Shown: positions 37,774 to 47,513 of the stretch, piece by piece
How the letters are laid out: the number at the start of each line of letters is the position of its first letter
Numbering within the stretch: the stretch's first letter is position 1
NCBI RefSeq assembly: GCF_013520985.1
Contig: NZ_JACDTY010000001.1
Location: 496,001-560,000 of the forward strand
Length of the DNA stretch: 64,000 bases
Reading direction: 5' to 3'
DNA from: Mesorhizobium neociceri
GTDB lineage: Bacteria > Pseudomonadota > Alphaproteobacteria > Rhizobiales > Rhizobiaceae
Notes under the pieces: model-generated
The model's database searches: none
What the model was told of the DNA's origin: nothing
Seen by the model: the letters and a program-made list of their open reading frames with translations, nothing else
Position numbers and translations under genes: made by a program

Positions 37774-39555
37774 ATGAGCAACGGACAGAACGAACGGCGC
37801 GAAATGACGGGCGCTGAAATGGTGGTGCAGGCGCTGAAGGACAATGGCGTCAAGCATGTCTTCGGTTATCCCGGCGGCGCGGTCCTTCCGATCTATGACG
37901 AAATCTTTCAGCAGGACGAGGTCGAGCACATTCTGGTCCGCCACGAACAGGGCGCCGGCCATGCGGCGGAAGGCTATGCGCGCTCGACCGGCAAGGCCGG
38001 CGTGCTGCTGGTGACATCGGGGCCGGGCGCCACCAATGCGGTGACGCCCTTGCAGGATGCGCTGATGGATTCGATCCCGCTGGTCTGTCTGACCGGGCAG
38101 GTGCCGACCTCGCTGATCGGCTCGGACGCCTTCCAGGAGTGCGACACGGTCGGCATTACGCGCCCCTGCACCAAGCACAACTGGCTGGTGAAGGACGTCA
38201 ACGAACTCGCCGCCACAATCCATGAAGCTTTTCATGTCGCGACCACCGGCCGTCCCGGCCCGGTGGTGGTCGACATCCCGAAGGACGTGCAGTTCGCCAA
38301 GGGCATCTATGTGCCGCCGCAGACGGCGCCGCGCACCAGCTACCAGCCGAAGGTCCAGGGCGATCTGGAGAAGATCAAGGCAGCCGTCGAACTGATGGCC
38401 GGCGCCAAAAAGCCGATCATCTATTCGGGCGGCGGCGTCATCAATTCCGGCCCGGAAGCGAGCCATCTGCTGCGCGAACTGGTCGATCTCACCGGTTTCC
38501 CGATCACCTCGACGCTGATGGGGCTCGGCGCCTATCCGGCCTCGGGCAAGAACTGGATGGGCATGCTGGGCATGCACGGCACCTACGAAGCCAATATGGC
38601 CATGCACGATTGCGACGTGATGATCTGCATCGGCGCGCGCTTCGACGACCGTATCACCGGGCGGCTGACGGCGTTCTCGCCGAACTCGAAGAAGGTTCAC
38701 ATCGACATCGATCCGTCGTCGATCAACAAGAACGTTCACACCGACGTGCCGATCATCGGCGATGTCGGCCGCGTGCTGGAAGATATGGTGCGGCTGTGGC
38801 GGGCGACCGCCAAGCCGGACAAGAAGGCGCTCTATCCCTGGTGGGAGCAGATCGCCAAATGGCGCGCGCGCGATTCACTCGCCTTCAAGATGAACCACGA
38901 CGTCATCATGCCGCAATACGCCATCCAGCGGCTCTATGCGCTGACCAAGGACATGGACACCTACATCACCACCGAGGTCGGCCAGCACCAGATGTGGGCG
39001 GCGCAGCACTATCATTTCGAGAAGCCGAACCGCTGGATGACATCGGGCGGGCTGGGCACGATGGGCTACGGCCTGCCGGCCGCACTCGGCGTGCAGATCG
39101 CGCATCCCGATGCACTGGTCATCGACATCGCCGGCGACGCCTCGGTGCAGATGACCATGCAGGAGATGAGTGCTGCCGTGCAGCACAATGCGCCGATCAA
39201 GATCTTCATCCTCAACAACCAGTATATGGGCATGGTGCGGCAGTGGCAGCAGCTGCTGCACGGCAACCGGCTGTCGCATTCCTACACCGAGGCGATGCCG
39301 GACTTCGTCAAGCTGGCCGACGCCTATGGCGGCCACGGCATTCGCTGCGAGAAGCCGGACGAACTGGATGACGCGATCAAGGAGATGATCGCGGTGGACA
39401 AGCCGGTGCTGTTCGACTGCCGCGTGGCGACGCTCGCCAACTGCTTCCCGATGATCCCCTCGGGCAAGGCGCATAACGAAATGCTCCTGCCCGACGAGGC
39501 GACCGACGAAGCCGTGGCCAACGCCATCGACGCCAAGGGCAGGGAACTGGTCTAG
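37774..39555 (+). CDS. ilvB: Acetolactate synthase large subunit
   Basis: A 593-aa TPP enzyme. MTGAEMVVQALKDNGVKHVFGYPGGAVLPIYDEI is the N-terminal pyrimidine domain, with the catalytic glutamate in RHEQGAGHAAEGYA. The TPP-Mg motif IAGDASVQMTMQEMSAAVQHNAPIKIFILNNQYMG is in the C-terminal domain. It makes acetolactate or acetohydroxybutyrate, the first step of Val/Leu/Ile synthesis, with the IlvN regulatory subunit. The start was set at Met 37774 (MSNGQN); the frame is open from 37735. It follows the attenuator, so branched-chain amino acids probably control it. Confidence 0.95.
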   Translation: MSNGQNERREMTGAEMVVQALKDNGVKHVFGYPGGAVLPIYDEIFQQDEVEHILVRHEQGAGHAAEGYARSTGKAGVLLVTSGPGATNAVTPLQDALMDSIPLVCLTGQVPTSLIGSDAFQECDTVGITRPCTKHNWLVKDVNELAATIHEAFHVATTGRPGPVVVDIPKDVQFAKGIYVPPQTAPRTSYQPKVQGDLEKIKAAVELMAGAKKPIIYSGGGVINSGPEASHLLRELVDLTGFPITSTLMGLGAYPASGKNWMGMLGMHGTYEANMAMHDCDVMICIGARFDDRITGRLTAFSPNSKKVHIDIDPSSINKNVHTDVPIIGDVGRVLEDMVRLWRATAKPDKKALYPWWEQIAKWRARDSLAFKMNHDVIMPQYAIQRLYALTKDMDTYITTEVGQHQMWAAQHYHFEKPNRWMTSGGLGTMGYGLPAALGVQIAHPDALVIDIAGDASVQMTMQEMSAAVQHNAPIKIFILNNQYMGMVRQWQQLLHGNRLSHSYTEAMPDFVKLADAYGGHGIRCEKPDELDDAIKEMIAVDKPVLFDCRVATLANCFPMIPSGKAHNEMLLPDEATDEAVANAIDAKGRELV

Positions 39556-39637
39556 GACAAGCCGGGGCAGGGCTTGTCGAAAGAAGCCGTGCGCAAACAG
39601 AGAATTAGCTCAAAAGTCTGAAATCGAGATTCATGTC

Positions 39638-40210
39638 ATGAACGCACAGCTTCAACCGACCGGCTCCGCCTACTTCATCGCCAAGGAAACCGAGAAGCCG
39701 GAGAACCACACGCTCTCCGTGCTGGTCGACAATGAGCCGGGCGTGCTTGCCCGGGTCATCGGCCTGTTTTCCGGCCGCGGCTACAACATCGAGAGCCTCA
39801 CCGTCTCCGAGACGGAGCACGAAAAGCATCTGTCGCGCATCACCATCGTGACGCGCGGAACGCCGCATGTGCTGGAGCAGATCAAGCATCAGCTCGAGCG
39901 TATCGTGCCGGTGCATCGCGTCGTCGACCTCACCGTGCGCTCGCACGAATTCGGTCAGGAGCGACCGTTGGAGCGCGAACTGGCGCTGGTCAAGGTGGCC
40001 GGTACCGGCGAGGCTCGGGTCGAGGCGCTGCGGCTGGCGGATGCCTTCCGCGCCAGCGTCATCGACGCCAACACCGAGCATTTCATCTTCGAGATCACCG
40101 GCAAGGGCTCGAAGCTCGACCAGTTCATCGCCATCATGAAGCCGCTCGGCCTGGTTGAGATCTGCCGCACCGGCGTGGCGGCGATGAACCGCGGCCCGCA
40201 AGGGATGTAG
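39638..40210 (+). CDS. ilvN: Acetolactate synthase small (regulatory) subunit
   Basis: A 190-aa protein. The ACT domain HTLSVLVDNEPGVLARVIGLFSGRGYNIESLTVSETE (residues about 23-60) binds valine for feedback inhibition. The C-terminal half (LVEICRTGVAAMNRGP) is typical of IlvN/IlvH. It pairs with IlvB. The gap of 82 bases to ilvB has no terminator, so they should share a transcript. Confidence 0.96.
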   Translation: MNAQLQPTGSAYFIAKETEKPENHTLSVLVDNEPGVLARVIGLFSGRGYNIESLTVSETEHEKHLSRITIVTRGTPHVLEQIKHQLERIVPVHRVVDLTVRSHEFGQERPLERELALVKVAGTGEARVEALRLADAFRASVIDANTEHFIFEITGKGSKLDQFIAIMKPLGLVEICRTGVAAMNRGPQGM

Positions 40211-40286
40211 GCATTCATGCGAAATTAAAGTTCCGCAATCACGGTCGGCCAGACAGTCGGACAGCAGGCTTGAGAATTGGTGACGC

Positions 40287-40523
40287 ATGACTCCGCGCAA
40301 AGAGCTGATCATACATGTGATGATGTACGCTCTGATCGCATTCTCGATCTGGGTTCTTGCCCATGCCTGGGTAACGATGACGGTCCCTGTCGGACGAACC
40401 TATAGCCTGGTTGCGTATGCGGACAATCCGACCAGATTCTGGGATGGGGTCCTGTTCCACGCCGGATCCATCGTCGTCTTCAGTTGGTTTCTCTGGGCAC
40501 TGAAGTATCGTCACCGGAACTGA
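40287..40523 (+). CDS. Hypothetical small membrane protein, 78 aa
   Basis: Two predicted membrane helices (residues about 10-30 and 55-73) around a short loop. It has no recognised motif. ATG 40287 follows a weak ribosome site (TTGGTGACGC). It lies after ilvN by 76 bases and before a convergent ArsR gene. Codon use is ordinary for the region. Confidence 0.6.
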   Translation: MTPRKELIIHVMMYALIAFSIWVLAHAWVTMTVPVGRTYSLVAYADNPTRFWDGVLFHAGSIVVFSWFLWALKYRHRN

Positions 40524-40548
40524 TGCGGCGGGAGATGCAATCGAGATA

Positions 40549-40938
40549 TCAGCCGGCGGACTTTGTCTGCTTTGCATCGACCTTGCCGCTCGCCAGTTCC
40601 TTGCTTTCCCGTTTGATCGGGCGCGCCACTGGGCAGACGTCCTGGACGAAGCCGTTCAACGTGTTCACCAGATTGTTCTGGACCAGCGAGTAGTGGATGA
40701 ACTGGCCCTGCCGCTCCCTGGCGATAAGGCCGGCCGTTTCCAGTATGCTCAGATGCTGCGAGATCGACGGCTTCGACATGTCGAAGCGCGCGGCGATCTC
40801 GCCGGCCGTCAGCGAGGAATGGGCGAGATAGGCGAGGATCTTGCGCCGGGGCTGCGACGAGAGCGCTTCGAACACGCGCTGTATGGCGCCGCTGCCGCCG
40901 GCAGCCGTTTCACCATCCGCTGCATTGTCTTCGATCAC
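40549..40938 (-). CDS. ArsR family transcriptional regulator
   Basis: A 129-aa winged helix protein: RVFEALSSQPRRKILAYLAHSSLTAGEIAARFDMSKPSISQHLSILETAGLIARERQGQFIHYSLVQ is the complete ArsR/SmtB domain (residues about 20-87). No metal-binding cysteine pair (ELCVCDL type) is present, so it is of the non-metal, autorepressor kind. Divergent from the desaturase gene across TTAGGC/GCCTAA palindromes. Confidence 0.9.
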   Translation of the reverse strand: MIEDNAADGETAAGGSGAIQRVFEALSSQPRRKILAYLAHSSLTAGEIAARFDMSKPSISQHLSILETAGLIARERQGQFIHYSLVQNNLVNTLNGFVQDVCPVARPIKRESKELASGKVDAKQTKSAG

Positions 40939-40965
40939 TGCTTGCCTCGTTTTTGCCTCTGGTAA

Positions 40966-40981
40966 TTAGGCCATTGCCTAA
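40966..40981. promoter_or_regulatory. Candidate ArsR operator
   Basis: TTAGGC and GCCTAA are exact inverted copies around CATT, 28 bases before the ArsR start. A further CCTAAT/TTAG and GCCTAA copy occur to 41025, giving a cluster of half sites between ArsR and the desaturase. Confidence 0.6.
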
Positions 40982-41089
40982 ATACCTAATCCGGCCTAAT
41001 AGATAATTAGCTTAGTGCCTAAATAAAGGCCGATGCGCCGGAAGGCAAGGCTCTTGGTTCGGAAATGTTCCTGCAGAGGAGGGGTACCG

Positions 41090-42046
41090 ATGAAAACCAT
41101 ATCCACAGCCAGAATGATCTCGCAGCCCTTGAGCGACGCCGAAGACGGCGAGGTCGTCTGGATGCCGGTCAAGTCGATCTGGGTTGGCGCGATGACGCTG
41201 ATTGTCCTTGTGTTCGGGCCGCTGACCTTCAGCTGGAGCGCCTTTGCCCTGTTCGTGGTGACGACGGCGGTGACGATCTGCGCCGGGCATTCGGTTGGCA
41301 TGCATCGCCTGCTCATCCATCGCTCGTTCAAGGTGCATATCTGGATCGAACATGCGCTGGTCTATCTCGGCACGCTTGTCGGCATGGCCGGTCCCTTCGG
41401 CATGATCTATGCGCATGACATACGCGACTGGGCGCAGCGCCAGACGGCATGCCACGATCTGCACGCCCACCGCCGGCCATTCTTCACCGACGCTTTCTGG
41501 CAGATGCATTGCGCCGTTGCGTTGCGCAATCCGCCTGACTTCGTCATCGAGCCGTCGATCCGCAACGACCGCTTCTACAAATTCGTCGAGCGCACCTGGA
41601 TGCTGCAGCAATTGCCATGGGCGATCCTGTTCTTTGTCCTTGGCGGCTGGAGCTGGGTCGTCTGGGGCATTGCGGTGCGGGTCTCGGTTTCGCTCACCGG
41701 GCACTGGCTGATCGGGCATTTCGCCCATCGCAGCGGGCAGCAGGGCTGGCGCGTTGATGGCGTCGCCGTGCAAGGCTACAATCTGCCGCGTTTCGGCCTG
41801 GTGACGTTCGGCGAGAGTTTTCACGGCAACCATCACGCGTTCCCCGAATCCGCCAGGCTCGGCCTCGAACGCGGGCAGATCGACCTCGGCTGGGTCTTCA
41901 TCCGCATCCTCGCCGCTTTGGGTCTCGCGCATGGGGTGAAGCTTCCCGGGAACACGCCGAAGCGCAAAGGCCTGCGGCGTGTGGCCGGCCATCAAGAGAC
42001 GGCGGCCGCTCCCGGCCTGTTGTCGGCACGACCCCACGGCAGGTAG
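41090..42046 (+). CDS. Fatty acid (acyl-CoA/phospholipid) desaturase
   Basis: A 318-aa integral membrane diiron desaturase. Histidine boxes are HSVGMH (67-72) with a nearby H77, a loose second box CHDLHAHRR, and HGNHHAF near residue 245. The hydrophobic segments lie at about 30-65, 95-110 and 180-215. It would introduce a double bond into acyl chains and may adjust membrane fluidity. The start is ATG 41090 after GGAGGGG. Divergent from ArsR across a palindrome cluster, so probably regulated by it. Confidence 0.85.
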   Translation: MKTISTARMISQPLSDAEDGEVVWMPVKSIWVGAMTLIVLVFGPLTFSWSAFALFVVTTAVTICAGHSVGMHRLLIHRSFKVHIWIEHALVYLGTLVGMAGPFGMIYAHDIRDWAQRQTACHDLHAHRRPFFTDAFWQMHCAVALRNPPDFVIEPSIRNDRFYKFVERTWMLQQLPWAILFFVLGGWSWVVWGIAVRVSVSLTGHWLIGHFAHRSGQQGWRVDGVAVQGYNLPRFGLVTFGESFHGNHHAFPESARLGLERGQIDLGWVFIRILAALGLAHGVKLPGNTPKRKGLRRVAGHQETAAAPGLLSARPHGR

Positions 42047-42174
42047 ACTATGCCGGCCGTGGCTGGGCTGGCGACAGGAACAGACGACGGCAGGGCGTAT
42101 TGGACCAATCGAATGAAGTTGCGTCCGGACGCCCCGTCGATTTAAGTCAGTATTCCTGACCTTTATGAGCCGTC

Positions 42175-42771
42175 ATGTCCCTCGACACCTTCCTTGCCCT
42201 TTTGGTCTATGCCTTCGTGACCTCGATCACGCCAGGGCCGAACAACCTTATGCTTCTGGCGTCGGGTGTTAATTTCGGCATCGTCAGGACCATTCCGCAT
42301 ATGCTCGGCATCAGCATCGGCTTCTTCGTGCTGTTGCTGGCCGTCGGCTTCGGCCTCGGCGCCGTGCTGACGGCGTTTCCAGCGCTGCACACCGGATTGA
42401 AGATCGCCGGTGCCGCCTATCTGCTTTACCTCGCCTGGAAGATCGCCATGTCACGCTCGCTCAGCGCAAAGGGCGAGGTTGAGGCAAAGCCGATGCGCTT
42501 CATCGATGCGGCGGCGTTCCAGTGGGTCAACCCCAAGGCCTGGGTGATGGCGATCACCGCCATGGCCGTCTACACCAACGCCGACCACCCGTTCCTGTCG
42601 GTGGCGCTGATCTCTGCGGCGTTCGCCATCGTCAACTTGCCGAGCGTGTCGGTGTGGGCCGGTTTCGGCACGGCGCTGCGCGGCTTCCTGTCGGATCCGG
42701 TGCGGCTGAAATGGTTCAACATCGCCATGGGCGTGCTGCTCGCCGCGACGCTCTGGCCGATGCTGCGCTAG
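42175..42771 (+). CDS. LysE family translocator
   Basis: A 198-aa membrane protein with about six helices. TSITPGPNNLMLLASGVNFGIVRTIPHMLGISIG is the LysE/RhtB signature (residues about 16-50); FQWVNPKAWVMAITAMAVYT is the second conserved segment. The family exports amino acids or other small molecules; the substrate here is unknown. Monocistronic, with no recognisable terminator; a palindrome cluster follows at 42831. Confidence 0.92.
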   Translation: MSLDTFLALLVYAFVTSITPGPNNLMLLASGVNFGIVRTIPHMLGISIGFFVLLLAVGFGLGAVLTAFPALHTGLKIAGAAYLLYLAWKIAMSRSLSAKGEVEAKPMRFIDAAAFQWVNPKAWVMAITAMAVYTNADHPFLSVALISAAFAIVNLPSVSVWAGFGTALRGFLSDPVRLKWFNIAMGVLLAATLWPMLR

Positions 42772-42830
42772 ATCTTCCTGACCTGAATCTCAACCACATC
42801 CTGGCTGGCTTTTCCGACTGTTGAGCCGGC

Positions 42831-42847
42831 TGCACATTCATTGTGCA
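42831..42847. promoter_or_regulatory. Inverted repeat upstream of the RND efflux operon
   Basis: TGCACA and TGTGCA are exact inverted copies across five bases (TTCAT), immediately followed by GTGCACA. It lies about 150 bases before the adaptor gene. Possible operator; no local regulator gene is present. Confidence 0.4.
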
Positions 42848-42998
42848 GTGCACATTAAATCTTCGTAATGCCGCGTTTTGGCCCTTTTCCGACAAAGGCG
42901 TGTCCTATCTACTTCTGCACAATCGCGGCAAGGCGCCATGATTTGCGGTAGAATGAGACCACCGGGTTCGGCGTGTCGGATCATAAGGCTTGTAGTCG

Positions 42999-44288
42999 AT
43001 GCGCGGGAAAGTCGTTCTGGCGGTAGTGGTGGCAGCGGCCTGTGTCGCCGCGGCCTGGGTCTATTTTTCGCCGACAGCGATGGGCAGTCTTCAGCAGATG
43101 CTGCCGGGCGCCAAGCAGACGGCGGCGGCGGACAAGCCGGCTGGATCGGACAAGGCTTCGGCTGACAAGGCTGGGGGCAAATCCGGTGCCGGCGGAAATG
43201 CCGCCCGTTCGGCCTCGATCGTTTCGGCGGCCGCGACAACGGCCGATTTCCCGATCCGCCGCTACGCCATCGGCTTCGTCTCGTCTCCGGCCGTGGTCAA
43301 CATCAACGCCCGGGTGTCGAGCCAGATCGTGTCGATCGACGTCAAGGACGGCCAGATGGTGAAGGTCGGCGACCTTTTGTTCTCGCTCGACGACCGGGCG
43401 CTGAAGGCGCAGCTTGCCAAGGACCAGGCGACGCTTGCCAAGGACCAGGCAATGCTGGCGAGCTCGGTGTCAGATCTCCAGCGCGCCAAGGATCTCGTCG
43501 CCAAACAGGCCGGCACGCAGCAGACCTACGATCAGGCGGTGGCGGCGCAAAAGGCTGCGGCGGCGACCGTCGATGCCGACAAGGCGACCATCGATGCCGA
43601 CAATGTCCAGCTCGGCTTTGCCACGATCACGGCGCCGATTGCCGGCAGGCTCGGCGCAGTCAGCGTCGCGGTCGGCGATCTCGTCACCGTCAGCAACGGC
43701 AACTCGAGCACGGCGACGCCGCTGGTGACGATCACCCAGATCGATCCGCTGCAGGTCAACTTCAATCTGCCGGAGAGCAATCTGGCGCTGCTGCACAAGG
43801 CGCTGGCCAATCCGCAGCAAGGGGCGGTGACGCTGACCAAGGACGGCGACCCGACGCCGATCGGCAAGGGCACGCTCGACTTCGTCGATTCCAGCGTCGA
43901 CACCGCTTCCGGCACCATTGCCACGCGGGCAAGCATACCCAATGCCGATCTGTCGCTGTGGCCCGGGCAATACGTGAATGTCGTGCTCGACGCCGGCATC
44001 ATGCCGCAGATGACCTCGGTTCCGACCGTTGCCGTGCAACCCAGCCAGAGGGGGCCGTTTGTCTATGTGGTCAAGCCGGACAACACGGTCGAGATGCGGC
44101 CGGTGCAGGTGGCGCTGACCGAAGGCGAAAACAGCGCCATCAGCGAGGGCGTCAAGTCCGGCGAGAAGGTGGTCGTCGAGGGCCAGACCAGGCTGAAGGA
44201 CGGCGCCGCCGTGCATGAGGGCAAGGCGGCCGGTGGTGATCAGGCCGCGCCAAAGGTCGCGCAAGCCGACAAGGCGGCTGCCCAATGA
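42999..44288 (+). CDS. RND efflux periplasmic adaptor subunit
   Basis: A 429-aa HlyD/MexA-like protein. One N-terminal signal-anchor helix (residues 3-24) precedes an Ala/Lys-rich linker. Lipoyl halves AVVNINARVSSQIVSIDVKDGQMVKVGDLLFSLDD and LGFATITAPIAGRLGAVSVAVGDLV flank an alpha-helical hairpin rich in Ala/Lys/Gln. The C-terminal beta-barrel and MP domains follow. It joins the inner membrane pump to the outer membrane channel. It overlaps the pump gene by 4 bases. Confidence 0.93.
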   Translation: MRGKVVLAVVVAAACVAAAWVYFSPTAMGSLQQMLPGAKQTAAADKPAGSDKASADKAGGKSGAGGNAARSASIVSAAATTADFPIRRYAIGFVSSPAVVNINARVSSQIVSIDVKDGQMVKVGDLLFSLDDRALKAQLAKDQATLAKDQAMLASSVSDLQRAKDLVAKQAGTQQTYDQAVAAQKAAAATVDADKATIDADNVQLGFATITAPIAGRLGAVSVAVGDLVTVSNGNSSTATPLVTITQIDPLQVNFNLPESNLALLHKALANPQQGAVTLTKDGDPTPIGKGTLDFVDSSVDTASGTIATRASIPNADLSLWPGQYVNVVLDAGIMPQMTSVPTVAVQPSQRGPFVYVVKPDNTVEMRPVQVALTEGENSAISEGVKSGEKVVVEGQTRLKDGAAVHEGKAAGGDQAAPKVAQADKAAAQ

Positions 44289-47200
44289 TTTCCGAATTCT
44301 GCATACGCAGGCCCGTCGCCACGCTGCTGATGTCGTTCGCCCTCGTGCTGGGTGGGCTGTTTGCCTACAAATTCCTGCCTGTTGCAGCGCTGCCAAGTGC
44401 TGAATTTCCGGTCGTCAACGTCTCGGCGTCGCTGCCCGGCGCTTCGCCCGAAACCATGGCAACCTCGGTGGCGACGCCGCTGATCAAGCAGTTCGCGACG
44501 ATTGCCGGCATCGATTCGATCTCGACCACCAACTCGCTCGGCCAGACCTCGATCGCCATTCAGTTCGTGCTCAACCGCGACATCGACGCGGCCGCCGCCG
44601 ACGTGCAAGCGGCGATCGCGCGTACGCAGAAATCGCTGCCGCCGGAAATGACGTCGCCGCCGAGCTACCGCAAGGTCAATCCGGCCGACGCGCCGATCCT
44701 GTTGATGTCGCTGGTCAGCGACACGGTTCCGTTGACCGATCTCGATGCCTTCGCCGAAAACGTCATCTCGCCGTCGCTGTCGACCATCGACGGGGTGGCG
44801 CAGGTCTCGATCTTCGGCCAGCAGAAATATGCGGTGCGCATCCAGATCGATCCGACCGCGCTTGCCGCGCGCGGCATCTCGATCGACCAGCTGCAGACGG
44901 CGATCGCGTCGGCCAACAGCAACACGCCGCTCGGCGTGCTGCAGAACGACAAGCAACAGCTGACCATCACAGCCAACACGCAGCTCACCAACGCCGCCGG
45001 CTTCTCCAACCTCATCATCGCCACCAAGGATGGCCACCCGGTGCGGCTAGGCGAGGTGACCCGCGTCGTCGATTCGGTGCAGACCACCACGACCGCGAGT
45101 TGGTACGATGGTACCCGCGCGATCATCATGGCTGTGCAGCGCCAGCCCGACGCCAACACTGTCGACGTCGTCGACAAGGTCAAGGCGATGCTGCCGTCCT
45201 TCCAGGACCAGATGCCGGCCGCCGCCCAGATCAAGCTGCTCAACGACCGTTCGACCTCGATCCGCCAGGCCGTCGACGATGTGCAGTTCACGTTGCTCCT
45301 GACCATCGCGTTGGTGGTGATGGTGATCTTCGTCTTCCTGCGCCGGGTGACGGCAACCATCATTCCGGCCGTGGCGGTGCCGATCTCGCTGATTGCCACG
45401 CTGGGCGCGATGTTCCTGTTCGGCTTTTCCATCGACAACATATCGCTGATGGGCCTGACGCTTGCCGTCGGCCTTGTCGTCGACGACGCCATCGTCATGC
45501 TGGAAAACATTTTTCGCCACATGGAGGAGGATGGGTTGTCGGCCTTCGACGCATCGCTGAAGGGCGCGCGCGAAATCGGCTTCACTATCATCTCGATCTC
45601 GATCTCGCTGGTGGCGGTGTTCATCCCGGTGCTTTTGATGGGCGGCGTCATCGGCCGCATCTTCAACGAGTTCGCCGTCGTGGTTACAGTCGCCATCCTC
45701 GCGTCGATGTTCGTGTCGCTGACGCTGACGCCGATGCTGTGCTCACGGCTGCTGTCGGTGACGAAAGCCGACCGCGACAAGCATGGCCCTGGCCACAAGC
45801 AGGACTTCGTCACACGCGGCTATGACCGGCTTCTGACCTTCTGCCTGCGCCACACTTTCCTGGTGTTCCTCGTCTTCCTCGGCACCGCGGCAGGATCGGT
45901 GTGGCTGATCGAGGTGTCGCCGAAGGGCTTCTTCCCGCAGGAGGATATCGGCCAGATCTCGGTGACGACAATTGCGCGCCAGGACATCTCGTTCGACGCC
46001 ATGTCGAGGCTGCAGGGGCAGGTCGCCAGCGTCTTCTCGCATTCGCCCTATGTCGATCATGTCGCATGGTCGGCGGGCAGCGGCAGCAATGCGCTCAACC
46101 AGGGGCAGCTTTTCGTCCAGCTCAAGGGCAAGGACCAGCGTCCCGACATCGAGAAGGTGCTTTCGGATCTAAGGCGGCAACTGGCCGGTGTGGCGGGTAT
46201 CGAAACCTACATGCAGCCGGTGCAGAACCTGCGGCTCGGTTCGCGCTCTTCGGCCAGCGCCTACCAGCTGGTCGTCCAAGGCCTCGATACCGGCCAGACC
46301 GACATCTGGGCACAGAAGCTGAATGACGCGATGGCGGCCGACCATACGAATTTCACCGACGTCACCAGCGACTTGCAGAACAATGCCCTGCAGGCATCGC
46401 TGGTGGTCGACCGCGACAAGGCCGCCCAGCTCGGCATCGACACCGACACGCTGCGATCCGCCCTCTATGGCGGATTCGGTACCGACCAGGTTTCGACGAT
46501 CTTCGGTTCGGCCGACAGTTATGAGGTCATCACCGAGCTCGATCCCAACATCGAATGGTCGCCGGAGCGCATGCTCGCCATCCAGATGAGGACGGCGAGC
46601 GGCAGCCTGGTGCCGCTTGGCGCCTTTGCCCGCGTCGACCGCACGGCCGGCGCCTTGACGGTCAACCAGCTCGGCCAGCTGCCGGCGGTGACCATCTCCT
46701 ACAATCTGCCGCAAGGCGTGGCGCTCGGCGACAGCACGGCCCGCATCGACGCGCTGAAGGAGCAGATCGGCATGCCGACGGCGATCTCGACCAGCTTCGC
46801 CGGCACCGCCAAGACCTTCCAGGATTCGCTTGCCAACCAGGGCCTGCTGATCGGCGGCGCCATCCTGACCATCTATATCGTGCTCGGCATCCTCTATGAG
46901 AGCTTCATCCATCCGCTGACCATTCTGACCGGCCTGCCTTCGGCGGTGCTGGGCGCGGTGGTGGCGCTGCGCTTTGCCGGCATGGATTTGTCGGTCATCG
47001 CGGTGATCGGCATCCTGATGCTGATCGGCATCGTCAAGAAGAACGGCATCATGATGGTCGACGTCGCGCTGGAACTGCGACGAGAGGGCATGTCGGCGAC
47101 GGAGTCCATCCACAAGGCCTGCCTGATGCGTTTCCGGCCGATCATGATGACCACGCTGGCGGCCCTGATGGGCACGTTCCCGATCGCGCTCGGCACCGGC

Positions 47201-47449
47201 GCAAGTGCTGAACTTCGCCAGCCGCTCGGCGTTGCCGTGGTCGGCGGGTTGCTCGCTTCGCAGGCGCTGACGCTGTTCGTCACGCCGGTGATCTACGTCT
47301 ATTTCGAGAACTTCTCAGGCTGGCTGATGGGCTTCTTCTCCTCGAAAAAGAACAGGCCGGCGCTGCATGCCGTCGAGAGCGGCGAGCAGGGGTCGCTGTT
47401 CGACGCCGACGACCGGCTCGTCGAACCGCAGCAGGCCGCCGCCGAATAG
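44285..47449 (+). CDS. RND efflux transporter permease subunit
   Basis: A 1054-aa inner-membrane pump of the AcrB/MdtB kind: N-terminal helix, two large periplasmic loops and 12 helices. Motifs include GVAQVSIFGQQKYAVRIQIDP, IALVVMVIFVFLRR, and the proton-relay helix VGLVVDDAIVMLENIFRHME (paired acidic DD). No outer membrane factor gene follows, so it must share a TolC-type channel from elsewhere. Length is normal; the substrate is unknown. Confidence 0.95.
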   Translation: MISEFCIRRPVATLLMSFALVLGGLFAYKFLPVAALPSAEFPVVNVSASLPGASPETMATSVATPLIKQFATIAGIDSISTTNSLGQTSIAIQFVLNRDIDAAAADVQAAIARTQKSLPPEMTSPPSYRKVNPADAPILLMSLVSDTVPLTDLDAFAENVISPSLSTIDGVAQVSIFGQQKYAVRIQIDPTALAARGISIDQLQTAIASANSNTPLGVLQNDKQQLTITANTQLTNAAGFSNLIIATKDGHPVRLGEVTRVVDSVQTTTTASWYDGTRAIIMAVQRQPDANTVDVVDKVKAMLPSFQDQMPAAAQIKLLNDRSTSIRQAVDDVQFTLLLTIALVVMVIFVFLRRVTATIIPAVAVPISLIATLGAMFLFGFSIDNISLMGLTLAVGLVVDDAIVMLENIFRHMEEDGLSAFDASLKGAREIGFTIISISISLVAVFIPVLLMGGVIGRIFNEFAVVVTVAILASMFVSLTLTPMLCSRLLSVTKADRDKHGPGHKQDFVTRGYDRLLTFCLRHTFLVFLVFLGTAAGSVWLIEVSPKGFFPQEDIGQISVTTIARQDISFDAMSRLQGQVASVFSHSPYVDHVAWSAGSGSNALNQGQLFVQLKGKDQRPDIEKVLSDLRRQLAGVAGIETYMQPVQNLRLGSRSSASAYQLVVQGLDTGQTDIWAQKLNDAMAADHTNFTDVTSDLQNNALQASLVVDRDKAAQLGIDTDTLRSALYGGFGTDQVSTIFGSADSYEVITELDPNIEWSPERMLAIQMRTASGSLVPLGAFARVDRTAGALTVNQLGQLPAVTISYNLPQGVALGDSTARIDALKEQIGMPTAISTSFAGTAKTFQDSLANQGLLIGGAILTIYIVLGILYESFIHPLTILTGLPSAVLGAVVALRFAGMDLSVIAVIGILMLIGIVKKNGIMMVDVALELRREGMSATESIHKACLMRFRPIMMTTLAALMGTFPIALGTGASAELRQPLGVAVVGGLLASQALTLFVTPVIYVYFENFSGWLMGFFSSKKNRPALHAVESGEQGSLFDADDRLVEPQQAAAE

Positions 47450-47513
47450 GCGGCGGCGTCTGGCCCAAGGCGTGGTGCTTGCGGCGGCAGACCGGTGATC
47501 CTAATTTGCAGTC

